This document shows positions 1 through 6,477 of a stretch of 7,815 nucleotides of DNA, one piece after another (the first letter of the stretch is position 1; each line of letters begins with the position of its first letter). The notes beneath the pieces are model-generated. The model had not been told where the DNA came from. It did not search any database and saw only the letters and a list, made by a program, of their open reading frames with translations. This DNA is from Clostridia bacterium (GTDB lineage Bacteria > Bacillota > DSM-521 > Neomoorellales > SLTJ01), in assembly GCA_014360105.1 (NCBI GenBank), contig JACIYD010000059.1, positions 1-7,815 on the forward strand. Direction: 5' to 3'. Position numbers and translations under genes: made by a program.

Positions 1-18
1 GTCGTCCAGGTTATGGTG

Positions 19-56
19 GGGGGTAGTGGCTTGGGGACGAAAGCCCAGTAACCCCC
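19..56 (+). other. Possible two-step stem-loop
   Basis: GGGGGT (19-24) can pair with ACCCCC (51-56). Inside it, after a small asymmetric internal loop, GGCTT (28-32) pairs with AAGCC (41-45) around the loop GGGGACGA. No U-tract follows, so it is not a standard terminator. The ACGA-containing loop recalls some riboswitch hairpins, but the surrounding conserved elements of those classes are not visible. Its function is unknown. Confidence 0.25.
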
Positions 57-117
57 GGGAACAAGGATAATCCGCCCCGAACTTGCCCCTGAAAACAGTT
101 CTGGCTTCAATGCCGGC

Positions 118-162
118 ACTCCTTATTAAAGCAGAATTTAATAAGGGAGTCCCTTATTAAAG
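118..162. repeat. Triple AT-rich inverted/direct repeat with alternative hairpins
   Basis: The word CCTTATTAAA occurs at 121-130 and again at 152-161, with its reverse complement TTTAATAAGG between them at 137-146. The middle copy can pair leftwards (10 bp, 6-base loop, plus ACT/AGT flanks after a bulged G). It can instead pair rightwards as a perfect 11 bp palindrome, TTTAATAAGGG (137-147) with CCCTTATTAAA (151-161), around the 3-base loop AGT. The two hairpins exclude each other. On the plus strand the right hairpin is followed by GTTTT. It could be a weak bidirectional terminator for the operon ending at 279, or a tandem operator for a repressor. Confidence 0.55.
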
Positions 163-278
163 TTTTCGGCCCAAAACTATAATAACCATTATTTACCCGG
201 TGGTAGAAGCACTTGAGTTTTAGGACCATAGTGCTCGCCAAAAGGCCGTGCGCTTATTACCGTCAAGAAAGCCCGGCG

Positions 279-1466
279 CTACGGTGGGTTGCTTAGGTAA
301 TCCCAGCAAATCTGGGCGAAGAGGGAGGCACCGATAGGCAGCGCCTCTTCGTCCAAGTCAAAGCAGGGGTGGTGCCAGGGATAATTGGTCGCACGTGCCT
401 TGCCCACGCCCAGGTCGAAGTGTGCCGCCGGTAAGACTTGGGCAAAATAGGCGAAGTCCTCGCTCCCCATCGCCGGCAAATGCACCCGCAGGGTATGCTC
501 GCTCCCGACTACCCGCCGGCAGGACTTTTCCACCAGCGCGAGTAAACGGGCGTCGTTGACCAGGGGCGGGTAGGCTTCCCGGTAGTCCAATTCATAGCTG
601 GCGCCGTAGGCCCGGACTACGCCGTCCAAAAGCTGCCGCATCAGTTTCGGTAACTGCTGCCGCACTTCGGGGGAAAGGGTGCGCGTGGTGCCGGTAAGCA
701 CTACCTCGTCGGCGACAACGTTGTTCTTCGTGCCGCCGTGGATGGTGCCCACGCTGACCACCACCGGGTCCAAGGGGTTGGTCAGCCGGCTGGCAATGGC
801 CTGCAGGGCCTGGACAGCCACCGCTGCCACCAGGATGGCGTCCACCGCCTGGTGAGGCGCGGCACTGTGGCCGCCGCGGCCGCGAATGGTAAGAGTAAAA
901 GTGTCGACCGCGGCCATGGCCACGCCTTCCTTTAGCCCGACCGTGCCCACCGGCAGGTGGGGATTAACGTGGAGCGCGACGATCGCCTGTACCGGCGGGT
1001 TGTCGAGCACCCCGGCCCGCAACATGGCCACCGCCCCACCCGGCGGGCTCTCCTCCGCCGGCTGAAAAATGAACTTGACCGTTCCCGCCAGCTCCGACCG
1101 TACCTCCGCCAAAAGTCTCGCCGCCCCGAGGGCGATGGCCACATGGGCGTCGTGGCCGCAGGCGTGCATCACCCCCGGTCGGGTGGAGGCAAAAGGCAGA
1201 TTGGTTTTCTCCGTAATAGGGAGGGCGTCCATATCCGCCCGTACGGCAATGCCGCGGCCCTTCTTTTTCCCTTGGAGCACGCCGACCACGCCGGTCCCGG
1301 CAATGCCGGTTTGGACTTCCAGCCCTGCTTCCGCCAACACCGTGGCGATGAGCCGCGCCGTTTCCCACTCCTGAAAGCCCAGTTCGGGGTGCTGGTGGAG
1401 CTGGCGCCGCCACTGGACCATATGGCTTTTCCAATACTCGGCTTGCCGCCGAAAGTCGAAAGCCAT
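279..1466 (-). CDS. M20D-family amidohydrolase (hippurate / N-acyl-amino-acid hydrolase type)
   Basis: This 395-residue zinc metallohydrolase of the M20D family cleaves an amide bond in an N-acyl amino acid or a related compound, probably in the cytoplasm because no signal peptide is visible. The usual motifs are present in order: an HPELGFQE start (26-33), DMDALP (78-83), HACGHDAH (101-108) carrying the likely metal ligands Cys103 and His105, the catalytic/ligand pair QPAEE (135-139), a ligand His at 166, the lid-domain GRGGHSAAPH (196-205), GSEDFAYF (334-341), and a C-terminal HHPCFD (365-370) with the last His ligand. The length is normal for the family and nothing looks broken. The ATG start follows a GGTGAG ribosome site lying inside the end of the upstream aldolase gene, six bases away, so translation is probably coupled. 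The exact acyl group and amino acid cannot be told from sequence; hippurate, IAA-type conjugates and acetyl-amino acids all fit. It is the last gene of the operon. Confidence 0.93.
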   Translation of the reverse strand: MAFDFRRQAEYWKSHMVQWRRQLHQHPELGFQEWETARLIATVLAEAGLEVQTGIAGTGVVGVLQGKKKGRGIAVRADMDALPITEKTNLPFASTRPGVMHACGHDAHVAIALGAARLLAEVRSELAGTVKFIFQPAEESPPGGAVAMLRAGVLDNPPVQAIVALHVNPHLPVGTVGLKEGVAMAAVDTFTLTIRGRGGHSAAPHQAVDAILVAAVAVQALQAIASRLTNPLDPVVVSVGTIHGGTKNNVVADEVVLTGTTRTLSPEVRQQLPKLMRQLLDGVVRAYGASYELDYREAYPPLVNDARLLALVEKSCRRVVGSEHTLRVHLPAMGSEDFAYFAQVLPAAHFDLGVGKARATNYPWHHPCFDLDEEALPIGASLFAQICWDYLSNPP

Positions 1467-1472
1467 CGTCGC

Positions 1473-2069
1473 TCACCAATGCGCGTAGTCCGCCGTTCCC
1501 CGGCGGTATTCCTTGATTTTTTCGCCAGACAATTCCGCCAGGTAGACGATCATGCTCGCCGCCTCAAGGCACGAGGTCCATTGCCAGGCTTCCTCGAGGA
1601 ATTGACCGGTGGCAAAGGTACCGTGCCCCCGCAGCACCACGATCTTGTAGTCGCGGAGCGCCGGGGCGACAAGACCGGCCACCTCGGCGGAGCCGATCGT
1701 CTTCTCCGCCGCGAGCACCGGCACCCGGTGCAGCAAGTAAGAGGCCTCGGAATCCAGGGGAACGATGGCGTCCCGGCTGAGGGAGAGGACGACGGTGTAA
1801 GGAGGGTGGGCATGCAGGACCGCCAGAGCCGCCGTTTCCCGGTAGATGGCGCGGTGCACTACCACCTCCGACGAGGCCAGGGCAATGCCACTGTCGTCTT
1901 CCTCGAGGCCGGTTTCGATGACGTCGCCCCGCTTAAGACGCCCGAGCATCGCGCCGCGGCGGGTAATGAAAAGGCGGTCGCCGAGGCGCACGCTCAGGTT
2001 CCCCCCGTGGGAGGTAATCAGGCCCGCGAGAAAAAGGTCGCGGCCGATTCGCCTGAATTCACGGTACAT
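1473..2069 (-). CDS. Class II aldolase (fuculose-1-phosphate aldolase / adducin-head family)
   Basis: This 198-residue protein is a zinc-dependent aldolase of the FucA/AraD type. Family members split a ketose-1-phosphate into dihydroxyacetone phosphate and an aldehyde, or epimerise or dehydrate related sugars. Visible landmarks are the phosphate-binding SHGGNLSVR (20-28), the catalytic glutamate in SSE (Glu68), the metal ligands HAH (His86 and His88), and a third ligand in GHG (His149). All key residues are present and the length is close to E. coli FucA. The ATG start is 28 bases after the AOR stop, behind a purine-rich GAGGGGG/GAAGGG stretch. Its place directly after an aldehyde oxidoreductase suggests that the aldehyde it releases is the AOR substrate; this is inference. 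Related family members act on 5-deoxyribulose- or 5-methylthioribulose-phosphates, so a salvage role is possible. The substrate is not determinable from this sequence. Confidence 0.9.
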   Translation of the reverse strand: MYREFRRIGRDLFLAGLITSHGGNLSVRLGDRLFITRRGAMLGRLKRGDVIETGLEEDDSGIALASSEVVVHRAIYRETAALAVLHAHPPYTVVLSLSRDAIVPLDSEASYLLHRVPVLAAEKTIGSAEVAGLVAPALRDYKIVVLRGHGTFATGQFLEEAWQWTSCLEAASMIVYLAELSGEKIKEYRRGTADYAHW

Positions 2070-2097
2070 ACGGCCCTTCGCCCCCTCGCAAAGTTAG

Positions 2098-3861
2098 TCA
2101 TAAGAAATCGCCCAGTTCGAGCTCGGCCAGTTTCGTCGGCGCCGGTCGGCCGTCCGGCCCCCAGCGGCGGAAGCGGTAGTATTCCCGGAGCATGGCCGCC
2201 AGCTCCACCGGCCGCCCCTCGGCCGGCTCCTCGAGGAGGCGCCGCGGCAGCCGGTCGTCCGCCGGCCCGAAGCCCGCTTGCAGGTTGTAGAGTCGCTCCA
2301 GATTCCAAATCCTTTCCCCCACCCGTTGCAGGTCCTGGGCCCGCCAGTCTCCGCCGGTGGCCGCCCGCAAGAGGCGGGCATAATGCTCTTCCCGTAAGGC
2401 GAAACCGGTAAACTTGCAGAGGACCAGGGAATCCAGCGCCGCGTGGTTGTGCTGCAGGTAGATGAGCAGCCCGGCTTTTCCTTCGGCCTGCAGGCGGTCC
2501 ACCATTTTCGGCGCCCCCAGGATCTCCGGCCCGAGCATGTTGCCCCGCAGGTGGCAGCCTCCCCGGTTGGAGGTGGCAAAACCCAGCCCCTGCCCCTGCA
2601 TCCCCCGCGGGTCGTAGGCCGGCAACTCCAATCCCTTTGCCTGCATGGCCACCTCAGGCGCCCCGTATCTCTCCGCCAGGGCGCGCGCGCCATCGGCCAG
2701 TTCTGCTCCCGGGCCCTCCCGGCGGGCAATCTGGGGGATCAGGGCGAGCACCGCGTCGCCGTCGCCGAAGCGCAATTCCCACGGCAAGAGACCCCGGGCG
2801 GATAGCTCCATGGCGCAGGCGAGCGTCCCGCCGGTGGAGATGGTGTCCAGACCATAACGGTTGCACAAGAGATTGGCGCGAATAACCGTCGCCAGATCGG
2901 CGATTCCCAGGTTGGCTCCCAGGGCCCAGATGCTTTCGTACTCCGGCCCCGCCACCCGGCTCCCCGCCAGGCTGACCACCCGGCCGCAGCCAATGGGGCA
3001 GGCATAACACGCCGTGCGGCCCACGGTGAAGGCGGCACGCAACCGCTCGCCGGCAATGGCCTCGGCGGCGGGAAAGTAGCTCGTGCGGAAGTTGCAAGTG
3101 GGAAAACTCCGGGCCTGGTTAAGGAGGTTGACCAGAACGGCGGTACCGAACAAGGGCAGCGCCTGAGCGGTAATGGGGTTCGCTTCCAACAGTTTGGTTA
3201 TCTCATAGCACACGAAATCAAAGGCATGCCGGTCAGCCAGATGCACGGGCCGGTCGCCGGCGACGATAATGGCTTTAAGCCGTTTGGCCCCCATGACCGC
3301 GCCCAGTCCGCCCCGGCCGAGGTGGCGCCGCCCGTCCACCACCGCGCCGGCAAAGAGCACCCCGTTTTCGCCGGCAGGCCCGATGGCCAGGATACTGGCG
3401 GACCGCCCCGCCAGGGGGCGGAGGGTGCGGAAAACGGCCGGAACGTCCTGTCCCCAAAGCGATCCCGCCTGCCGCCACTCGACCCGCCCGGGTGTGATCA
3501 CCAGGTAGACCGGTTCCGAGGCCCGGCCGCGAACAAGCAGGGCATCATAGCCACACCGCTTCAGGCGCGCGCCAAAGGCACCCCCAGCGCTGCTGTCGCA
3601 GATGGTTCCCGTGAGGGGGGATCGGGTCACGGCCGTTACCCGCCCCGCCGTCGGCGCCCGGGTACCGGTGAGCGGACCGGCGGCAAGCACCAGCAGATTG
3701 TCCGGCCCCAGTGGTGCGGCGACCGGCTGTCGCGCGAGCCAGTAAACGCCGAAGCCGCGGCCACCCAGGAACTTCTCCGCTACCGCCGGGGGCAGGGGCT
3801 CTTCAACCGCCTCTCCGCTTTCCAGGTCAAGGCGGAGCACCCTACCCTGCCAGCCACCCAT
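2098..3861 (-). CDS. aor: Aldehyde ferredoxin oxidoreductase (tungsten/pyranopterin enzyme)
   Basis: This 587-residue AOR-family enzyme oxidises an aldehyde to its carboxylic acid, passing two electrons through a [4Fe-4S] cluster to ferredoxin; it is cytoplasmic and oxygen-sensitive in known members. The N-terminal domain has GGRGFG (33-38), the pterin-binding GPLTGT (62-67), SPLTGT (81-86) and RGGLGAVMGAKRLKAI (183-198). Cluster ligands are Cys285, Cys288 and Cys292 in CYACPIGC, with the fourth, Cys482, in LDSLVLCKF. The layout closely follows Pyrococcus furiosus AOR (Cys288/291/295/494). EYESIWALG (308-316), DTISTGG (339-345) and the C-terminal NLERLYNLQAGF (520-531) are also family hallmarks. 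Length is slightly under the usual 600-620 residues, with no missing block. The ATG lies three bases after the MoaD-like gene, so the two are surely co-translated. W rather than Mo is expected from the family but is not proven by sequence, and neither is the aldehyde used. Confidence 0.96.
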   Translation of the reverse strand: MGGWQGRVLRLDLESGEAVEEPLPPAVAEKFLGGRGFGVYWLARQPVAAPLGPDNLLVLAAGPLTGTRAPTAGRVTAVTRSPLTGTICDSSAGGAFGARLKRCGYDALLVRGRASEPVYLVITPGRVEWRQAGSLWGQDVPAVFRTLRPLAGRSASILAIGPAGENGVLFAGAVVDGRRHLGRGGLGAVMGAKRLKAIIVAGDRPVHLADRHAFDFVCYEITKLLEANPITAQALPLFGTAVLVNLLNQARSFPTCNFRTSYFPAAEAIAGERLRAAFTVGRTACYACPIGCGRVVSLAGSRVAGPEYESIWALGANLGIADLATVIRANLLCNRYGLDTISTGGTLACAMELSARGLLPWELRFGDGDAVLALIPQIARREGPGAELADGARALAERYGAPEVAMQAKGLELPAYDPRGMQGQGLGFATSNRGGCHLRGNMLGPEILGAPKMVDRLQAEGKAGLLIYLQHNHAALDSLVLCKFTGFALREEHYARLLRAATGGDWRAQDLQRVGERIWNLERLYNLQAGFGPADDRLPRRLLEEPAEGRPVELAAMLREYYRFRRWGPDGRPAPTKLAELELGDFL

Positions 3862-3864
3862 GGT

Positions 3865-4107
3865 TTAGCCTCCAGCGAGAGGAGGGAAGATGCTTACCTC
3901 AGCATCCTCTTCGATAACGGCATTGGCCGCTGCGACCATGCCGTTGACCATCACCACGGTGACCGCATGCTCCGGCAAACCGCAGAGCCGCAGTACCTCC
4001 TCGACGGTAACACTTTTCTGTGGTACGTCCAGGGCGAATTCCCCCTCCCTGGCTTCTGCCGGGGCATACTGGCGCAACGTCGCAAAAAGCTTGACTTTCA
4101 ATTTCAT
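3865..4107 (-). CDS. MoaD/ThiS-family sulfur-carrier protein
   Basis: This 80-residue beta-grasp protein begins MKLKVKLFATLRQY, typical of MoaD, and ends in the di-glycine Gly79-Gly80 that is adenylated and thiocarboxylated in this family. In molybdopterin synthase MoaD supplies the sulfur for the dithiolene of the metal-binding pterin. Here it overlaps the ROK kinase by ATGA and sits three bases before the AOR gene. The likely role is therefore a dedicated sulfur donor for the AOR cofactor. MoaD-like genes beside AOR genes are known in archaea and anaerobic bacteria. No MoaE, MoeB or other cofactor gene is in the window, so its partners must be encoded elsewhere. A ThiS-like or other sulfur-transfer role is the alternative. 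Confidence 0.9.
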   Translation of the reverse strand: MKLKVKLFATLRQYAPAEAREGEFALDVPQKSVTVEEVLRLCGLPEHAVTVVMVNGMVAAANAVIEEDAEVSIFPPLAGG

Positions 4108-5063
4108 TCATCTTCCCCCAATTCTCCTCTTACCAGGTATGCGGCCCCCAGGATGCCGGCCAAATTGCCCAGGGCTGCCGGCACTATCGTTGGCGGGGGA
4201 TAAGCCATCCGCCCCACCCGCCGCGCCACTTCCTCGCTTAGGGCGGGCAGGAAAAGGTCTGCGCTGCCGGAGATCCCGCCGCCCAAAATGATCACCTCCG
4301 GGTCGATCAGGACCACGGCATTCGCCAGACCTACGGCAAGATGGCCCACCATCTCCTCCACCACTTTTTGCCCGACCTCGTCTCCCGCCGCCGCGGCGGC
4401 GAAAACCTCACCCACCCCCCAGTTGCCCGCGCAAGTGAGGCGACTGGACAACCCGGCGGCCAGCAGTCGGTGCGCGAGACGCTCCAGGGCCGGCGCCGCG
4501 GCAAGTGCTTCCAAACACCCGCGGTTCCCGCAACCGCAAAGGGGCCCGGCCGGGTCAATGACCATGTGTCCCATTTCGCTACCCAGACCGGCCCGGCCGC
4601 GAAACACCCGGCCCCGCCAGAGGAACGCCGTGCCGATGCCGGTACCCAGGGTAAGCAGCAACACGCTGCCGTACCCCTGCCCCGCGCCGCGCCAGTACTC
4701 TCCTAGAGCGGCCACGTGGGCGTCGTTGTCCAGCCTCACCGGCACGGGAAGGCGGGTGCTCAGCGTCGCCAGCAGCGGGACGTTCTCCCACTTGAGGTTG
4801 GGGGCAAAAAGCACCTCGCCCTGCGGCAAGCGCACCGTCCCCGGAACACCTACCCCCAGACCGCCCACGGCTGTCAGGCTCAAACCCTGCTGCTGTAAGA
4901 GCGCGGCCACCAGCTCTTCTACCTGGTCTACTACGCCTGCCCAGCCGCCGTCCAGGCGCGTTGGCCGGGTGGTATAGGCCTTTACCTCGCCGGCCGGGGT
5001 CACCAGTCCCACCTTAAGGTTCGTTCCGCCGATGTCTACGCCTACCAAATACTGCCTGGCCAA
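4104..5063 (-). CDS. ROK-family sugar kinase (glucokinase-like)
   Basis: This 319-residue ROK-family protein lacks the N-terminal winged helix of ROK repressors, so it should be a kinase rather than a regulator. The ATP-binding loop is DIGGTNLKVG (10-19). The catalytic aspartate is Asp114 in LDNDA, the ATP-binding LTLGTGIG is at 137-144, and the substrate motif SEMGH holds Glu163 and His166. The zinc site CGCGNRGCLE has Cys176, Cys178 and Cys183 with His166. All active-site residues are present, so it should be functional on a hexose such as glucose or N-acyl-hexosamine, or on a related sugar. The start is a TTG with GGAGGGGG six bases upstream; the nearby ATG is out of frame. It is the first gene of the AOR operon. 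It is either the pathway's entry kinase or a general glucokinase that happens to be co-transcribed. Confidence 0.93.
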   Translation of the reverse strand: MARQYLVGVDIGGTNLKVGLVTPAGEVKAYTTRPTRLDGGWAGVVDQVEELVAALLQQQGLSLTAVGGLGVGVPGTVRLPQGEVLFAPNLKWENVPLLATLSTRLPVPVRLDNDAHVAALGEYWRGAGQGYGSVLLLTLGTGIGTAFLWRGRVFRGRAGLGSEMGHMVIDPAGPLCGCGNRGCLEALAAAPALERLAHRLLAAGLSSRLTCAGNWGVGEVFAAAAAGDEVGQKVVEEMVGHLAVGLANAVVLIDPEVIILGGGISGSADLFLPALSEEVARRVGRMAYPPPTIVPAALGNLAGILGAAYLVRGELGEDE

Positions 5064-5146
5064 GCCATTCCCCCTCCGCCGTGGAAAACGCGGCCCGCTG
5101 TTCTTATTCGCCGTTTCACTTCTCTTCCCTGCTTGGCCCGGATGTC

Positions 5147-5413
5147 TTACTTTTTCGCCGGCTCATTACCGCCGGCCCGCTCTTCCCTGGCCAGATCCTG
5201 CTCTGCCTTATGCACCAGGCGCCGTACCATCTGGCCGCCGATCTTGCCCACTTCCCGCGTGGTCATGTTTTCCCAGCCGCGGCGGGCGATGTCGTCGTCC
5301 AGATCGAGCTGGCGCGCCACTTCTTCCTTCAGGGCCTCCATCTCTTCTTCCGCTTGGGGTACCAGAATCTCGCCCCGCCGGCCGCCCTCCTTTTCCCGCC
5401 GATCGCGCGGCAT
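5147..5413 (-). CDS. Alpha/beta-type small acid-soluble spore protein
   Basis: This 88-residue protein matches the alpha/beta SASP family, which coats and protects DNA in the dormant spore and is broken down by the GPR protease on germination. The first conserved block, LVPQAEEEMEALKEEVARQL (17-36), contains EVA, equivalent to the GPR cleavage region. The second, TTREVGKIGGQMVRRLVHKAEQDL (51-74), is the DNA-binding signature with the GKIGG turn. Both ends are longer and more charged than in Bacillus SspA/B, and Trp47 is unusual. The reading frame is open further upstream, but the ATG at 5413 is chosen because AGGAGGT sits seven bases before it and the family begins here. A sigma-G-like promoter lies just upstream. 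No clear terminator separates it from the kinase gene 83 bases downstream, so read-through into the AOR operon is possible. Confidence 0.88.
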   Translation of the reverse strand: MPRDRREKEGGRRGEILVPQAEEEMEALKEEVARQLDLDDDIARRGWENMTTREVGKIGGQMVRRLVHKAEQDLAREERAGGNEPAKK

Positions 5414-5446
5414 CCTGCTCACCTCCTCGAGGGTGGTCACCTCTAA

Positions 5447-5475
5447 AAGCATGCCCATTCTTAAGTGGTGTATGA
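5447..5475 (-). promoter_or_regulatory. Candidate sigma-G (forespore) promoter for the spore protein gene
   Basis: On the minus strand TCATA (5471-5475) is followed after 17 bases by CATGCTT (5447-5453). This is close to the sigma-G pattern (GHATR, 17-18 bases, CATNHTA), with one mismatch in each box. It would start transcription near 5440, about 27 bases before the start codon. Forespore expression is what is expected of a SASP gene. Confidence 0.4.
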
Positions 5476-5479
5476 AGGC

Positions 5480-5508
5480 TCGACTCTGTTCGCCCGACAT
5501 GATAGAAT
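5480..5508 (+). promoter_or_regulatory. Candidate sigma-A promoter for the acetyltransferase gene
   Basis: TCGACT (5480-5485), 17 bases, then TAGAAT (5503-5508) matches TTGACA/TATAAT at 4 and 5 of 6 positions. It lies about 65 bases before the GTG start. It sits beside the -35 region of the divergent spore-gene promoter. Confidence 0.35.
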
Positions 5509-5523
5509 CGGCTCGTGTGGATG

Positions 5524-5544
5524 GGCCGGCACGCTCGTCCGGCC
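5524..5544 (+). other. GC-rich hairpin in the acetyltransferase leader
   Basis: GGCCGG (5524-5529) pairs with CCGGCC (5539-5544) around a 9-base loop. It ends about 20 bases before the ribosome site. No U-tract follows. It may be a leader structure, an operator, or chance in GC-rich DNA. Confidence 0.3.
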
Positions 5545-5573
5545 GGCTTTCTCGCGGTAAAGCAGGTGAAAAA

Positions 5574-6098
5574 GTGATCTTCCGCAAGGCCACCATGGCC
5601 GATGTGCCCCAAATGTACCGGCTCATCAATGAATATGCCCGTCAGGGCCTCATGTTGCGGCGGCCGCTGATGCAACTCTACGAGAGCGTGCGCGACTTTT
5701 GCGTAGCGGAAAACGGCCTGGGCGGCGAGGTGGTGGCCACGGGCGGGCTGCATGTGCTCTGGCACGATCTGGCCGAGATCCGCTCTCTTTCGGTACGGCC
5801 CGACCTCAAGGGTCGGGGCATCGGCCGCGGCCTGGTTCATTTCATGCTCGACGAGGCAAGACAGCTCGGCATTGCGCGTGTCTTCGCCTTCACCTATAAC
5901 CGCGTCTTCTTCGAGAAATGCGGCTTTACCGTGGTGAAAAAAGAAACACTCCCCCAGAAAGTTTGGAAGGAGTGCATTTACTGCGATAAGTTCCATTCCT
6001 GCGACGAGATCGCCGTCATCCGGCATCTGGCCCCGGTGGCAGCGGCGGCCGAGGGCGAAATTCCCTTGGTTGACGTCCCCCGCTGGACAGTGGACTGA
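5574..6098 (+). CDS. argA: GNAT acetyltransferase, short-form N-acetylglutamate synthase type
   Basis: This 174-residue single-domain GNAT protein would transfer acetyl from acetyl-CoA to an amino group, probably that of glutamate as the first step of arginine synthesis. The acetyl-CoA loop is RPDLKGRGIG (75-84), preceded by the core strand EIRSLSV (69-75), and the C-terminal part has the FFEKCGF motif (112-118). The segment KVWKECIYCDKFHSCDEIAV, with Cys134, Cys137 and Cys143, is characteristic of the stand-alone ArgA-like group that includes M. tuberculosis Rv2747. The frame is open far upstream, antisense to the spore gene. The GTG at 5574 is chosen because AGGTGA lies just before it and family members begin (M/V)IxRKAxxxD here; an ATG at 5499 is the alternative. 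No other arg gene is in the window, so the substrate rests on family resemblance alone. Confidence 0.82.
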   Translation: MIFRKATMADVPQMYRLINEYARQGLMLRRPLMQLYESVRDFCVAENGLGGEVVATGGLHVLWHDLAEIRSLSVRPDLKGRGIGRGLVHFMLDEARQLGIARVFAFTYNRVFFEKCGFTVVKKETLPQKVWKECIYCDKFHSCDEIAVIRHLAPVAAAAEGEIPLVDVPRWTVD

Positions 6099-6454
6099 CT
6101 TTGACCTTTCGCCAGACGTTTTCGCGGCAGGTACGCTTCTGCTCCGCTTCCACACCGCTCGATTTCGGCAATACTAGAGTCTGACCATAGGATTGATGCT
6201 ATAAGTTACTGTTCCGAGCCGCTCTGCCGGTCATAAAGTGGCCAGGCCAAGCGCATGCCCGGGCGCAATTCGGCCCTCCTTGACCCACATAAGGGGGACT
6301 GCAGGCATCAGACCCTGGGGTATCAAAGGGAAGAGGTGCAGTACTGGATGTTGTCTAAAATGCAGATGGTGTTCAGAAAAACCTTGACTCCGGTTCCAGT
6401 ATTCATGTACAATAACAGGCGGTAGGACCCGGAGGTGATAAGAGAAGGTGAAGC
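6099..6454. other. Intergenic region before the toxin-antitoxin pair
   Basis: No recognisable gene is seen. Base composition drops towards AT compared with the left part. It contains a weak hairpin (CCTCCTT pairing with AAGGGGG, about 6275-6300), a 56-codon open frame of no known family (6255-6425), and the promoter and ribosome site of the next operon. No clear terminator for the acetyltransferase gene was found. Confidence 0.5.
6384..6413 (+). promoter_or_regulatory. Sigma-A promoter of the toxin-antitoxin operon
   Basis: TTGACT (6384-6389) and TACAAT (6408-6413) are separated by 18 bases and match the consensus at 5 of 6 positions each. Transcription should begin near 6420, shortly before the strong ribosome site GGAGGTGAT (6431-6439). 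Confidence 0.65.
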
Positions 6455-6477
6455 GTGGTAAGGCAGCTCACGGGTAA
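6448..6477 (+). CDS. Possible nine-codon leader minigene
   Basis: The best ribosome site in this leader, GGAGGTGAT at 6431-6439, is ideally spaced (8 bases) from a GTG at 6448. This opens the frame VKRGKAAHG and stops at TAA 6475-6477. The frame differs from that of the toxin, whose possible starts at 6455 and 6500 are less well placed. It may be a translated leader that controls toxin synthesis by coupling, or a remnant of a start moved by an indel. Confidence 0.3.
   Translation: MKRGKAAHG

Larger units (their letters stand above)
1..278. other. Non-coding left edge downstream of the amidohydrolase
   Basis: No convincing gene is seen here: all frames are broken by stops and none matches a recognised family. 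The stretch holds a possible compound stem-loop (19-56), a cluster of three copies of an AT-rich 10-11 bp word arranged as overlapping palindromes (118-162), and a TATAAT word at 178-183 without a good -35 box. It is the 3' flank of the minus-strand operon, so one of these structures may end that transcript. It could also contain regulatory DNA for a gene beyond the left edge. Confidence 0.5.

Noticed and set aside
19..60. Resemblance to the GGGACGCAAAGCC core of the c-di-GMP-I riboswitch or to ACGR loops of guanidine riboswitches
   Set aside because: The conserved partner helices and spacing of those classes are not seen, and no gene follows on the plus strand.
178..183. TATAAT word as a plus-strand promoter
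   Set aside because: No acceptable -35 box at 16-18 bases, and it would transcribe only antisense to the amidohydrolase.
957..2411. 484-codon plus-strand open frame
   Set aside because: It runs antisense across the amidohydrolase, aldolase and AOR genes. Its arginine/proline/glycine-rich, low-complexity translation is typical of the opposite strand of GC-rich genes.
5133..5573. Long upstream extension of the acetyltransferase frame
   Set aside because: It is antisense to the spore protein gene and to its promoter. The GTG at 5574 has a good ribosome site and matches the family start.
5208..6155. 315-codon minus-strand open frame opposite the acetyltransferase
   Set aside because: It is the reverse shadow of the acetyltransferase gene and also overlaps the spore gene in another frame. 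It has no recognised motif.
6255..6425. 56-codon plus-strand open frame before the toxin gene
   Set aside because: The ribosome site is weak, no family resemblance was found, and it overlaps the well-formed promoter at 6384-6413. It is probably chance.
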